DNA from: Massilia cavernae
Lineage (GTDB): Bacteria; Pseudomonadota; Gammaproteobacteria; Burkholderiales; Burkholderiaceae_D
Assembly (NCBI RefSeq): GCF_003590855.1
Contig: NZ_QYUP01000157.1
Span: forward strand, 1 to 34,709
Reading direction: 5' to 3'
Length of the DNA stretch: 34,709 bases
The position numbers and the translations under genes are program-made. The notes beneath the pieces are model-generated. The model worked only from the letters and a program-made list of their open reading frames with translations. It made no database searches and had not been told where the DNA came from. The stretch's first letter is position 1; each line of letters starts with the position of its first letter. Below are positions 16,120 through 25,281 of the stretch, one piece after another.

Positions 16120-17985
16120 ATGAAGAACACCATCAGCAAGCAGCGCCGCGGACTGCTCCATGCCATCGGCGCCACTGGACTTGCTCTATCGCCGGCCGCA
16201 AAGGCTGCCGCCGCAGCGACAGCAGCGTTTGGCGGCAGCGACCCATGGGGGCAGGCGCAAGCGATCATCGACCGCCTGGCCAAGCCGGTGTCATTCCGCA
16301 ACGCTGACTACCTGGTAAGCGATTTCGGCGCCGCGCCATGCACCATGGCGACGGTCAAGGCCTGGCTCTCGTTCGAAGAGCAGGAAAACATGAAAACGCC
16401 GGCGCCCGGATCGCACGATTGCTACCCGGGCTTCGCCGCCGCCATCGCGGCTTGCCACAAGGCCGGCGGCGGACGCGTCGTGATCCCGGCCGGCGACTGG
16501 TACTGCGCCGGCCCCATCGTCCTGCTCTCGAACGTGCATGTGCACCTGAAGGCAGGCGCCCGCATCTACTTCAGCACCAATCCGGCGGATTATGCGAAGT
16601 ACGGCGACTATCCATGCGGCGCCAACGGCAATCTCGTGCTCTCGCGCTGGCAAAGCAACGACTGCCTGAATTTTTCGTCACTGGTGTATGCCTACGGGCA
16701 GGACAACATCGCGCTGACTGGCGAAGACTGGACCAGCATCCTCGACGGCCAGGGCGGCGTGCCGTTCGAAGGCAGCAGCGATTGCTGGTGGACCTGGAAG
16801 GGCAAGAACAAGACGATCAACGCGGTCGCCCAGGGTTCGACGCCCAACTACCGCCCGGGCCAGCCCTCGCAGCGCACGCCGAATCCGCGCAATCCCGAAT
16901 CGCTGGCAACGGTCGCCCCGCACTTGACCGAAGCTCAGCGCCGTCTTATCCAGGGCGAAGGGGCCGAATGGCGCGCCGACGAAAACTATCTGCCGGCGCT
17001 GTCGGAAGCCGGCGTGCCGGTCGCACGGCGCGTGTTCGGGCTGGGCCACTACCTGCGCCCGCCGATGATCCAGCTGATTGGCTGCACCAATGTTCTGCTG
17101 CAGGGGTACGAGGTCAGGCAGGCGCCGTTCTGGGTGCACCACCCTGTCCATTGCCGCAATATCGTCATCCGCAATGTGCACGCCAACAGCCTGGGGCCTA
17201 ACAGCGACGGCTTCGACCCGGAGGCATGCGACTACGTCCTGGTCGACTCCTGCACCTTCAATTCCGGCGACGACTGCATCGCCATCAAGGCGGGCAAGAA
17301 CCTCGACACCCAGTACGGACCTTCCCAGAACATCGTGATCCAGAAGTGCACGATGCAGAGCGGGCATGGCGCCGTCACGCTGGGCAGCGAAATGGCGGGC
17401 GGCATCCAGAATGTTTTCGCCCAGGACCTGATATTCCAGAACATTAACTGGGCGACCAATCCGCTGAACACGGCAATCCGACTGAAGACCAATATGAACC
17501 GGGGCGGCTACCTGCGCAATTTCTACGTGCGCAACGTGACGATTCCCAATGGCGTGCAGACCAGCCCTTCGTCCTATGCGATGCTGCCGGGCTCCCCGGT
17601 CAACTCGGGCAGCGTGGCTGTGGCGGCGGGCGCCGTGATCACGTTCGACTGCGACTATGCACCGGTCTCGGACAATGTGCGCATCCGTCCACCGCAGGTG
17701 TCGAACGTGCATATCTCGAACGTCAAGGTAGGCAATGTCACCAAGGGCGGCAAGCCGGTATCGTGCTACCAGGCGATCGTGATCCTGGGCCCGGTGGCGT
17801 CCGACTACAATGGCCCGGCGCCCGCGCCGACAGTGTGGCCGGTGCGCGACGTAACCATCAGCGACTGCGATTTCGGCACCCCGGCCAACGCCGCCCAGCC
17901 CTGGTTCCTGTACAACGTGAAGGGCCTGGCGCTGAAGAACGTCAGGATTGGCGGGCGCTCGCATACGGAGGTCATTTCCGGCTGA
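16120..17985 (+). CDS. Glycoside hydrolase family 28 polygalacturonase-like protein
   Basis: A 621-residue exported GH28 protein. The right-handed beta-helix region has NSDGFDPE (Asp363), GDDCIAIK (Asp384, Asp385), GHGAVTLGSE (His416) and RLKTN (Arg454, Lys456), the full catalytic and substrate-binding set of the family. It would hydrolyse alpha-1,4-galacturonide bonds in pectin or its oligomers. The N-terminus MKNTISKQRRGLLHAIG carries a twin Arg before an apolar stretch and may be a Tat signal. It is longer than many GH28 enzymes, with a large insertion before the catalytic part (about residues 215-300), shared with the paralogue at 28985. GGGGGAG precedes the ATG. Endo or exo action cannot be judged. 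Confidence 0.9.
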   Translation: MKNTISKQRRGLLHAIGATGLALSPAAKAAAAATAAFGGSDPWGQAQAIIDRLAKPVSFRNADYLVSDFGAAPCTMATVKAWLSFEEQENMKTPAPGSHDCYPGFAAAIAACHKAGGGRVVIPAGDWYCAGPIVLLSNVHVHLKAGARIYFSTNPADYAKYGDYPCGANGNLVLSRWQSNDCLNFSSLVYAYGQDNIALTGEDWTSILDGQGGVPFEGSSDCWWTWKGKNKTINAVAQGSTPNYRPGQPSQRTPNPRNPESLATVAPHLTEAQRRLIQGEGAEWRADENYLPALSEAGVPVARRVFGLGHYLRPPMIQLIGCTNVLLQGYEVRQAPFWVHHPVHCRNIVIRNVHANSLGPNSDGFDPEACDYVLVDSCTFNSGDDCIAIKAGKNLDTQYGPSQNIVIQKCTMQSGHGAVTLGSEMAGGIQNVFAQDLIFQNINWATNPLNTAIRLKTNMNRGGYLRNFYVRNVTIPNGVQTSPSSYAMLPGSPVNSGSVAVAAGAVITFDCDYAPVSDNVRIRPPQVSNVHISNVKVGNVTKGGKPVSCYQAIVILGPVASDYNGPAPAPTVWPVRDVTISDCDFGTPANAAQPWFLYNVKGLALKNVRIGGRSHTEVISG

Positions 17986-18069
17986 GAGACGCTTCCCGGA
18001 TGGGTGCCGCGAACGCCTGCGCCACGTCCGGGAATCGATCGAAAACGCGGAAAAATAGATGCCGACAGT

Positions 18070-18110
18070 TGGTTTGTCCACTTGCAGCATTGGACGGACC
18101 ACATTAAGAT
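18070..18110 (+). promoter_or_regulatory. Promoter with two GntR-type operators, upstream of the pectin-locus GntR gene
   Basis: TTGCAG (18082-18087) and TAAGAT (18105-18110) are 17 bp apart. Operators lie at 18070-18080 (TGGTTTGTCCA) and 18091-18101 (TGGACGGACCA); the second starts 9 nt after the start of the -35, as at the other promoters of this locus. This points to autoregulation of the GntR gene. Confidence 0.7.
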
Positions 18111-18152
18111 CGCTTATCTTGGCACCAGCCACATTTTTTGACTAAGCGATCA

Positions 18153-18851
18153 ATGAAGAAATCTCCCGCGCTCCATGAAGCGAACTCGGCCGAACCGCGC
18201 CTGTACCGTGTCGTGTCCAACCGTATCGAGGAACTGATCCGCGCCGAAAACATCCAGGCAGGCGAGCGCCTTCCGTCGGAGCGCGACCTTGCCACCAAGC
18301 TGGGCGTCAGCCGCACTTCGCTGCGCGAGGCGCTGATCGCACTGGAACTGGGCGGCGTGGTGGAAGTGCGCGGCGGTTCGGGCGTATATGTCAGCGAGCA
18401 GGCGGCGCCGCAGGCCGCGGCGGTGGCAGCCGGCCCTGGACCGTTCGAAGTGCTGGCGGCGCGCCGCATGATCGAAGTCGAAGTCTGCGCGCTGGCTGCC
18501 AAGCAGGCCACCGATGCCCAGATCGACGCCATCCTGTTTGCGGTGGAGGAGATGGAGCGCGAACACGAGGACCGCAGCAGCAATGAGTCGGCCGACCGCA
18601 ACTTCCACCTGGCGATCGCGCGCGCCACCGGCAACAGCGCGATGGTCGGCGTGGTCCAGTACCTGTGGGCCCAGCGCGACACGCTGTGGCACAGGCTCAA
18701 GGAACACTTCCAGACCGAAGAACTGCACAAGGAAACGCTGGTCGACCACCGCGCCATCCTCGCCGCCATCGCGTCGCATGATGTGGCCGGCGCGCGGCAG
18801 GCGATGCGCGCGCACCTGGACCGGGTAACCAGGACCTTCTCGCGCGGCTGA
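18153..18851 (+). CDS. GntR-family regulator, FadR subfamily (pectin locus, likely uronate-responsive)
   Basis: A 232-residue FadR-type regulator. The winged helix has LPSERDLATKLGVSRTSLREA and VVEVRGGSGVYV; the FCD domain shows its probable ligands in DRNFHLAIARATGNS, LVDHRAIL and MRAHLDRV. Hexuronate regulators such as ExuR/UxuR belong to this group. It lies inside the pectin locus with two copies of the locus-wide operator in its own promoter, so it is the best candidate to bind all ten sites, with galacturonate or a breakdown product as inducer (inference). A TTG 15 nt upstream is an alternative start; neither has a strong ribosome site. Confidence 0.88.
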   Translation: MKKSPALHEANSAEPRLYRVVSNRIEELIRAENIQAGERLPSERDLATKLGVSRTSLREALIALELGGVVEVRGGSGVYVSEQAAPQAAAVAAGPGPFEVLAARRMIEVEVCALAAKQATDAQIDAILFAVEEMEREHEDRSSNESADRNFHLAIARATGNSAMVGVVQYLWAQRDTLWHRLKEHFQTEELHKETLVDHRAILAAIASHDVAGARQAMRAHLDRVTRTFSRG

Positions 18852-18904
18852 TACCGCACCAGCCGCTTCCCTCCTTTTCGCGGCGGTCCGTGCCAAAATA
18901 ACAT

Positions 18905-18945
18905 TGGCCAGACCAATTGCACAATTGGCCAGACCGCAGTACAAT
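18905..18945 (+). promoter_or_regulatory. Promoter with two GntR-type operators, upstream of the acetylesterase gene
   Basis: TTGCAC (18917-18922) and TACAAT (18940-18945) are 17 bp apart. Operators are TGGCCAGACCA (18905-18915), the best match to the palindrome, and TGGCCAGACCG (18926-18936), 21 nt apart and within flanks of CAATTG type. The second again starts 9 nt after the start of the -35. The promoter would serve the acetylesterase gene and the lyase-esterase fusion gene behind it. Confidence 0.75.
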
Positions 18946-19011
18946 CAGGCGACTACCTGCCCTTGCGCCGCCTGTGCGCTGGCTGTCCTGTCTAGCTGAA
19001 AAGGAACTTCG

Positions 19012-19818
19012 ATGAAGCGACCTCTCGCCCTGTTGGCCATCGGCCTGCTCGCGCTCTCCCCCACCTGGGCTGCCGGCCCCGATGCCGCCGCCACGAAACC
19101 GCCTCGCATCATCCTGGTGGGCGATTCGACCATGGCCACCAGGTCGGGCTACGGCGACACCTTGTGCGGCCGCTTCCGGCCAGAGGTAAGCTGCATCAAC
19201 CTGGCGCGCGGGGGCCGCAGTTCCGGCAGCTTCCGTGCGGAGGGCCGCTGGGACGAGGTGCGGGCGCTGCTGCGCGACAGCGCGCCCTATGGCGCAAGCT
19301 ATGTGCTGATCCAGTTCGGCCACAACGACCAGCCGGGCAAACCAGGCCGTTCGACCGACCTCGTCACCCAATTCCCCGACAATATCGCGCGCTACGCCAC
19401 CGAAGTGACGGAGCTAGGCGGCGTGCCGGTCCTGCTGACGCCACTGACGCGGCGCACCTTCAGGGGCGCATACCTGCACAACGACCTCGCGCCATGGGCC
19501 GAAGCGACGCGCCGTGTGGCGCGCGCGCACAGCGCGGCCCTGCTCGACCTGAACGTCATCAGCGGCAGGGCCGTGCAGGCGATGGGCCAGGACGAAGCCG
19601 ACACACTGGCCCAGGCGCCAAAACCGGTCGAACCGGTGGCCGGCACGGGTGCCGCCACCGAACCCCAGGGAGCGCCGAAGAGCGCCTTCGACCGCACCCA
19701 CGTGGGCGCCAAGGGGGCGGCGCTTTTCTCGGGAATGGTAGCCGGTGAACTGAAGCGGCTGTTCCCTGCCCTTGCGCCGGCATTGCGCGAATCCCCCGCC
19801 GTCGCCGCACAACACTGA
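19012..19818 (+). CDS. SGNH hydrolase, rhamnogalacturonan acetylesterase type
   Basis: A 268-residue exported SGNH/GDSL hydrolase. A signal peptide (MKRPLALLAIGLLALSPTWA) precedes IILVGDSTMA (Ser39), NLARGGRSSGSF (block II Gly), FGHNDQ (Asn105) and FDRTHVG (Asp227, His230). The pattern and size match rhamnogalacturonan acetylesterases (CE12), which remove acetyl groups from pectin so that glycosidases can reach the chain. An insertion rich in Pro, Ala and Gly (about residues 198-222) lies just before the Asp/His block. AAAAGGA precedes the ATG. It shares its promoter with the next gene, which starts 17 nt after its stop. Confidence 0.85.
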   Translation: MKRPLALLAIGLLALSPTWAAGPDAAATKPPRIILVGDSTMATRSGYGDTLCGRFRPEVSCINLARGGRSSGSFRAEGRWDEVRALLRDSAPYGASYVLIQFGHNDQPGKPGRSTDLVTQFPDNIARYATEVTELGGVPVLLTPLTRRTFRGAYLHNDLAPWAEATRRVARAHSAALLDLNVISGRAVQAMGQDEADTLAQAPKPVEPVAGTGAATEPQGAPKSAFDRTHVGAKGAALFSGMVAGELKRLFPALAPALRESPAVAAQH

Positions 19819-19835
19819 CTACCGTGCTGGATCTT

Positions 19836-22800
19836 ATGAGCCATCGTTCTTTGCATTTGTTCCTGTTGGCGGCGCTGATGGGCGGTTCGGTGACGGCGCA
19901 TGCGCTGCCGGCATCGGCGCCCGCGCGCGAGGGTGCGCCAGCCGACGGCTGGGCTGGGCAGCAAGGCGGCACGCGCGGCGGCGGCAATGCGTCGCTCGAA
20001 AATATCGTGACGGTGTCGGATGCGGCCGGACTGCGCGCCGCGCTCAAGCGCGGTGGCAAGGGCAGCCGCATCATCCAGGTATCCGGCTCGATCGACATGG
20101 CTGAGCCCCAGCCGTTCGCCAGCACTCTTGACCAGGCCGCGCGCGGCACCATCCGCCTGCCCAGCAACACGACCCTGATCGGGCTGGGCGACAATGCGGG
20201 CCTGGTCAACGCGAACGTGCGGGTGGCGAACGCCTCGCAGGTCATCATCCGCAACCTGCGCTTCCGCAACCCGTGCGATGTGGGTCCGAAGTGGGACCCA
20301 AGCGATGGCGCGCGCGGCAACTGGAACGCGCAGTTCGACAGCATCGCGGTGTCGGCTTCCAGCCATGTCTGGATCGACCACAACAGCTTTACCGACGCGC
20401 CGCTCACCGACGACACGCTGGCGCGCGAGAACGGCAAGGTCAAACAATGCCACGACGGCGCGCTCGACATCACCGACGGCGCCGACCTGGTCACCGTGTC
20501 GTACAACCACTTTGCGCTGCACGAGAAGAACATCCTGGTCGGCTCGAGCGACAATGCCGGCCGCGATGCGGGACGGCTGCGCGTCAGCATGAGCAATAAC
20601 CTGTTCACGGACGTCTCCTCGCGCGCGCCGCGCGTGCGCTTCGGCCAGGTCCACCTGTTTAACAACTACTATGCCGGCGACCGCCGCCATCCCGCCTACG
20701 GCCACGACTACAGCGTGGGACTCGGGAAGCTGGCGCAGCTCATCTCGCACCAGAATGCCTTCGATATCGCCGGCGCGCGCGGTTGCGCCGACATCGTGCG
20801 CCAGTACGACAAGGCCGGCGCAGGCTTCACCGATACCGGTTCCATGCTCAACGGCGCTGCGCTTGGCAACTGCGCCGTCGCACACGCAGCGGCCTGGCAG
20901 GTTCCGTATGCGTTCGGCATACGCCCGGCGGCATCGGTCAAGGCGCATGTGCTGGCCAACGCCGGCGCGGGCAAACTTCGCGACGATGCGCTCGTCGCAG
21001 CTTGCCCGACGCGCGACTTCCTGCTGTGCGAAGGCTTCGAGCGCAACGGCGCCGATGGCTGGGAGCTGGCGCCAGAATCGGGCGCCTCCCTGGCGGTGGG
21101 TTATGCTTCCGGCGGCAACCGGCTGATGCAGCTCGCGGGTCCGGTGCGCGCGTTTCTGAAAGCGGAGCGTCGTGCACCACTGCCGCCCGGCGACGCTTTC
21201 GTGGAGGCGCGCATCCGTCCGTCGCAATACGGCGCGGGCGGCCTTCGCCAGTTGTATCTGATGGGCCGCTACGTGGACGAACGGAACTGGGTCGGGGCCG
21301 GGGTCGACCTACCGGAGGGCGGCAGCACCGTATACATTCAGCTGGTGCGGATGCACGACGGCGTGCTGTCGCGTCTGAAGCGGGTCCCGCGCGCCCGCGC
21401 GGCAGACGGGCGATTTTCCACCATGCGCCTCGAAATGGCGGAAACCGCACTCGCGGTTTACCTCGACGGCGAAAAGATCACGACGGCGCCGCAGCCGGCG
21501 TTTGCAGGACCGCAGGGCCGCATCGGCATCTACAGCAATGGCGGTGGTTTCGAGCTCGACGACCTGCGCCTCGGCGTGCCGGGCGTGCAGCCGGCACGGC
21601 TGGCGCCCGCCCTCACCGGCAATACCGTAACCGCGCAGGCCGGCGACCCGCCACTGCGGCTGGCCATCAGCGCGGTGGCCAGCGATGGATTCACGCGGCT
21701 GCCGTTCACGGCACGCTCGAGCAACCCGGCGGTTGCCACCGTCAGCGCAGGGGCCGATGGCATTATCATTACGCCAAAGGCGCCCGGCGTGGCCAGCGCG
21801 GTAATCGCCAGCACGGCCGACCCCACGGCGCAAACCACAATCGACGCCACCGTTACGCCGGCGTTCGCAATGCCGGCGCAGCGTTACAACCTGGCCGGCG
21901 CGGTGTCGCCAGGCGCTCGTTCCACCGGAGTGCCGACCGACACCGTGCTGCGCATCGCTTTCGACCAGCCTCCAACGCTTGGCAAGGCCGGATCGGTCAG
22001 GATCTTCCGCACTGCCGACGACGCACTGGTAGACATCATCCGCACCGGCGAGGAAATCGGCGCCATCGGCTACCCTGGGCAGGCCCGTTCGCGCTACGTG
22101 CGCCATACGCCGATCAAGGTGGACGGCAATACCGTGACCATCAAGCCGCACGGCGGCAAGCTGGCCTACGGCACCGACTATTACGTGGCTGCCGATAACG
22201 GCGTGTTCAACGACGCCACACTTGGCGGGCGCCCGTTCGCGGGCATTGGCAAGAATGCCGGATGGTCGTTCCGCACGAAGGCCGCCGCGCCTGTGGGTTC
22301 CAGCATCACCGTCGACGACGACGGCCCGGCCGACTTCCGGACCGTACAGGGCGCGCTGAACCACGCAATGAGCAGGTTTCCGAAGGCGGCGCCGGTAACG
22401 ATCAATGTGCGCAACGGGAAATACGAGGAGCTACTGTTCATCCTGGCCAGGGACAACCTGGCGATCCGCGGCGAGAGCCGCGACGGGGTGGTCATCCATG
22501 CGGCCAACAGCGATGGCACCAATCCCGGCTCGGGAGTGAGCCAGGCTGCGGGCTCGCCCTCCTTTTCCGGCGGCCGTTCGCTGCTGATGATCGAGGAGGC
22601 GGACATGATCACGCTCGACACGCTCACGCTGCGCAACACGACGCTGCGCTCGCAGACACGATCGGCGCAGGCCGAAACCGTCTACTTCAACAGCGACAGC
22701 GGCCGCCTCATCGCCAAAAATGCGAGCTTCTTCAGCGAGCAGGACACGATCCAGGTGAAGGGATACGCGTGGTTCCATCGCACGCTGATCGAGGGGAATG

Positions 22801-23330
22801 TCGACTTCATCTGGGGCGCCAACCGCGCTGCCCTGTTCGAGGACAGCGAGCTTCGCTCGGTCGGCGACAGCGCCAATCCGGAATCGGGAGGCTACGTGGT
22901 GCAGGCGCGCACGGTCGATGCCGGCGGTGTGGGCTTCGTGTTCCTGAACAGCGCACTGACCCACGGGCCGGGGCCGGGACCGAAAGCCAACGGCGTGCCG
23001 GCGGGTACGACTTACCTGGCGCGCAGCCCGGGCACCGCGTCCACCTGGGACAATGTGAGCTACATTAACTGCAGGATGGGCAATCACATCGCGGCGATCG
23101 GGTGGGCCGGAAGCGGCGTCAACCTCGAGCCGGCGCCGAATCCGGCGGTGGCCGACGCACGGCGCGGCTGGCGCGAATTCGGGAGCATCGACCTGGCCGG
23201 CAATCCGATCGACCTTGCGAAACGCAGCGGTGGCTACGCCTTGAGCGCGGCCGAGGCGAAGGAGCAGTTCGGGAGCCGCGCCGTGATCTTCGCGGGCTAC
23301 GGCAATGGGAGCGGGTGGAGCCCCGACTAA
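19836..23330 (+). CDS. Multidomain pectate lyase (PL1)-pectin methylesterase (CE8) fusion
   Basis: A 1,164-residue exported protein. After a signal peptide (SLHLFLLAALMGGSVTAHA) comes a PL1 pectate lyase with WIDHNSF (179 on), DGALDITDGAD and RAPRVRFGQVHLFNN (263 on, catalytic Arg region). Residues 395-575 resemble a concanavalin/LamG-like sandwich, 576-690 a Big2-like and 690-815 a Big_5-like Ig module. The C-terminus is a CE8 pectin methylesterase: SEQDTI (Asp970), GNVDFIWG (Asp990) and an Arg in YLARSPG (Arg1063). The esterase would strip methyl groups and so make substrate for the lyase in the same chain. The ATG at 19836 is chosen over a GTG at 19824; neither has a good ribosome site. 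Carbohydrate binding by the middle modules is inference. Confidence 0.88.
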   Translation: MSHRSLHLFLLAALMGGSVTAHALPASAPAREGAPADGWAGQQGGTRGGGNASLENIVTVSDAAGLRAALKRGGKGSRIIQVSGSIDMAEPQPFASTLDQAARGTIRLPSNTTLIGLGDNAGLVNANVRVANASQVIIRNLRFRNPCDVGPKWDPSDGARGNWNAQFDSIAVSASSHVWIDHNSFTDAPLTDDTLARENGKVKQCHDGALDITDGADLVTVSYNHFALHEKNILVGSSDNAGRDAGRLRVSMSNNLFTDVSSRAPRVRFGQVHLFNNYYAGDRRHPAYGHDYSVGLGKLAQLISHQNAFDIAGARGCADIVRQYDKAGAGFTDTGSMLNGAALGNCAVAHAAAWQVPYAFGIRPAASVKAHVLANAGAGKLRDDALVAACPTRDFLLCEGFERNGADGWELAPESGASLAVGYASGGNRLMQLAGPVRAFLKAERRAPLPPGDAFVEARIRPSQYGAGGLRQLYLMGRYVDERNWVGAGVDLPEGGSTVYIQLVRMHDGVLSRLKRVPRARAADGRFSTMRLEMAETALAVYLDGEKITTAPQPAFAGPQGRIGIYSNGGGFELDDLRLGVPGVQPARLAPALTGNTVTAQAGDPPLRLAISAVASDGFTRLPFTARSSNPAVATVSAGADGIIITPKAPGVASAVIASTADPTAQTTIDATVTPAFAMPAQRYNLAGAVSPGARSTGVPTDTVLRIAFDQPPTLGKAGSVRIFRTADDALVDIIRTGEEIGAIGYPGQARSRYVRHTPIKVDGNTVTIKPHGGKLAYGTDYYVAADNGVFNDATLGGRPFAGIGKNAGWSFRTKAAAPVGSSITVDDDGPADFRTVQGALNHAMSRFPKAAPVTINVRNGKYEELLFILARDNLAIRGESRDGVVIHAANSDGTNPGSGVSQAAGSPSFSGGRSLLMIEEADMITLDTLTLRNTTLRSQTRSAQAETVYFNSDSGRLIAKNASFFSEQDTIQVKGYAWFHRTLIEGNVDFIWGANRAALFEDSELRSVGDSANPESGGYVVQARTVDAGGVGFVFLNSALTHGPGPGPKANGVPAGTTYLARSPGTASTWDNVSYINCRMGNHIAAIGWAGSGVNLEPAPNPAVADARRGWREFGSIDLAGNPIDLAKRSGGYALSAAEAKEQFGSRAVIFAGYGNGSGWSPD

Positions 23331-23334
23331 GGGC

Positions 23335-24369
23335 TCACCCTGAAGTAGTCGGCATGGAGCGCGGCTGGGCCGCCTGCCTGAAATGATGGTCGAGGAAAGC
23401 GGCCGTCGCTTCCACGGTCGGTTCGAGCCACGGATCGAACAGCCAGAAACTGTGCGGGGTTCCGGGCAGCAGGACCACGCGGCTTGGGACGCCGAGCGCG
23501 GTCATCTTTTCGACGATCGCTTCGCGTCCCACGCTGAAGCGCGCCTGCCCGCTGCCGATGAACAGGACAGGCGGCGTTTTCGCGGTGACGTGCGAAATGG
23601 GGGAGGCCTCGCGCCACAAGGCCTCTTTCTCAGCATAGCGGCCGCCGAACCAGGCGCCGGCCGACGATGGCTGCTTGGCCGGGTCGTCCTCGTACTTGCG
23701 CGCTTCCTCCGATGTGAAGTCGGACAGCCCGTCGATATTGACGATGGCCTGCACCGCGCTCGAAACGGCGCCCTGTTGCGCCGAACCCGGGTCGAAGCGG
23801 CCTAAATCGTTGGTGACGCCAACCAGGCTGGCGATCTGGCCGCCCGCCGAGCCGCCGCCGACCGCAATCTTGCCGGCGTCGACGCCGTAGCGCTGCGCAT
23901 TGGCGCGCATCCAGCGTACCGCCGCCTTGACGTCATGAATGGCGGCGGGATACCGGGCTTCGGGCGACAGCCGGTAGCTGACGGTGGCAGCCGCGTAGCC
24001 GCGTTCGGCCATGCGAATGGCCATCGGCGCGAAGTTGTCGCGTACGCCGCTGCGCCAGCCGCCACCATGCACGAACACGATCGCCGGAACCGCCTTCCCG
24101 CCACGTTCGGCGGGCAGGTACAGGTCGATCTGCAAGCCGCGCTGCCCATGGCTGGCGTAAGTAATGTTCCGGACCGCTTCCACCGATGCCGGGACCTCCC
24201 GGCTGGCGATGCGAATGAAGGGATACTCCCGCACCAGTTTCTTGTATGTGGTCGCGGCGGTGTAACTGTCCGCGGCAGGCGCCGGGGCAGCCGCCTGCGC
24301 GCAGACCGGCGCCAGCGCCAGCACCGCGTACATGGCGCCGAGCGCGCGGGCGGAATCCGATGGGCTCAT
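23335..24369 (-). CDS. Exported alpha/beta hydrolase, carboxylesterase/acetylesterase type
   Basis: A 344-residue esterase of the BD-FAE/HSL-like group. A signal peptide (ALGAMYAVLALAPVCAQA) is followed by FVHGGGWRSG (oxyanion hole), GGGSAGGQIAS (nucleophile Ser) and LPGTPHSFW (catalytic His). These enzymes cleave acyl esters. With its pectin neighbours a role on acetylated or feruloylated pectin fragments is plausible but not shown by sequence. Its start overlaps the stop of the epimerase gene by 4 nt, so it is the third gene of the minus-strand operon; it ends 4 nt from the convergent fusion gene, leaving no room for a separate terminator. Confidence 0.82.
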   Translation of the reverse strand: MSPSDSARALGAMYAVLALAPVCAQAAAPAPAADSYTAATTYKKLVREYPFIRIASREVPASVEAVRNITYASHGQRGLQIDLYLPAERGGKAVPAIVFVHGGGWRSGVRDNFAPMAIRMAERGYAAATVSYRLSPEARYPAAIHDVKAAVRWMRANAQRYGVDAGKIAVGGGSAGGQIASLVGVTNDLGRFDPGSAQQGAVSSAVQAIVNIDGLSDFTSEEARKYEDDPAKQPSSAGAWFGGRYAEKEALWREASPISHVTAKTPPVLFIGSGQARFSVGREAIVEKMTALGVPSRVVLLPGTPHSFWLFDPWLEPTVEATAAFLDHHFRQAAQPRSMPTTSG

Positions 24370-25274
24370 GCTGGAAACCCGCCTTGCCGCTCCGCGCGGC
24401 TCACGTTGAACGTCACCTGGCGCTGCAGGCTCTGGCCGGGCGCAAGCACAGTAAGCCCGTTGCCGGCTGCGCCACCCACGAGGTTATGGGCATTGATCGC
24501 GTGGTCCACCGGCTCGAAGCAGAAGAAGTTCGCGCCTGGCGGCGCGTACAGGATGTAATAGCCCATGTCGGCACGGATTCCCAGGCGGATGCTGGTCTCG
24601 GGCCATTCGATCTCGGCCTTGCCGTCCCAGCCTGAAAATGCGTTATCGACACCGTCCTGCGGCAAGCCGCGCGCGGCGCTGAAGTCCCAATCGACCGGCA
24701 GCGCGATTTCGTCGAGCGGCAGGCCGCCTGAACCGCGCGACCACGCGCGGCGGGCACGGGCGCGCAACGTGACGCCCGCGCTGCGCTCGAACCAGGGGTG
24801 CAGGCCCAGCCCGAAAGGCAAGGCGGTATTGCCCGCATTGGTCACCTGCAGCGACACTCGCAGCCCGGCCTCCACCAAAACATAGCGCAGCTGCGCGTGA
24901 TACGAAAACGGCGTGCCGCCGCGCCGGTCCAGGCACAGGCTCACTCCCGTCGGCGACTGTGCCTGCACGGTCCAGGGATGCTGCCAGCCGTCGCCATGGA
25001 TCGGACACGGTTCGCCGCGCCGGTTCGGGCTGAGCGCCACATGGCGGCCGGCGAACGTGAAACCGCCGCCGCCGATCCGGTTAGACCACGGCACCAGCGG
25101 AAAACAGGCCAGTTGCGACGTGGTCGGCGGCGCGGCGCCAGGCGCGATGTCCAGCGCCCGCAATACCGGCTGCGCCGGGCCGTCCGCAATCCAGTCGAGG
25201 CGTGCCAGGCCGCCCGCGGCCGAGGGCAGCACCTCGGCATGCAAACGCGCGTTGCGCAAGGAGATGACCTGCAT
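24366..25274 (-). CDS. Aldose 1-epimerase family protein (mutarotase)
   Basis: A 302-residue galactose-mutarotase-like protein. Family features are CFPLVPWSNRIGGGGF, GEPCPIHGDGWQHPW (active-site His), GLGLHPWFER and the FEPVDHAINAH segment near the end with the catalytic acid. No signal peptide is seen. It starts 7 nt after the uronate dehydrogenase stop. Because uronate dehydrogenase uses one anomer of the cyclic sugar acid, a mutarotase in the same operon probably speeds anomer exchange of galacturonate. This is inference from position. Confidence 0.85.
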   Translation of the reverse strand: MQVISLRNARLHAEVLPSAAGGLARLDWIADGPAQPVLRALDIAPGAAPPTTSQLACFPLVPWSNRIGGGGFTFAGRHVALSPNRRGEPCPIHGDGWQHPWTVQAQSPTGVSLCLDRRGGTPFSYHAQLRYVLVEAGLRVSLQVTNAGNTALPFGLGLHPWFERSAGVTLRARARRAWSRGSGGLPLDEIALPVDWDFSAARGLPQDGVDNAFSGWDGKAEIEWPETSIRLGIRADMGYYILYAPPGANFFCFEPVDHAINAHNLVGGAAGNGLTVLAPGQSLQRQVTFNVSRAERQGGFPA

Positions 25275-25281
25275 GACCGGT

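Noticed and set aside
17993..18034. Inverted repeat TTCCCGGA/TCCGGGAA after the first GH28 gene as terminator
   Set aside because: The 8-bp stem is perfect, but the loop is 26 nt and no T-run follows, so termination is not supported.
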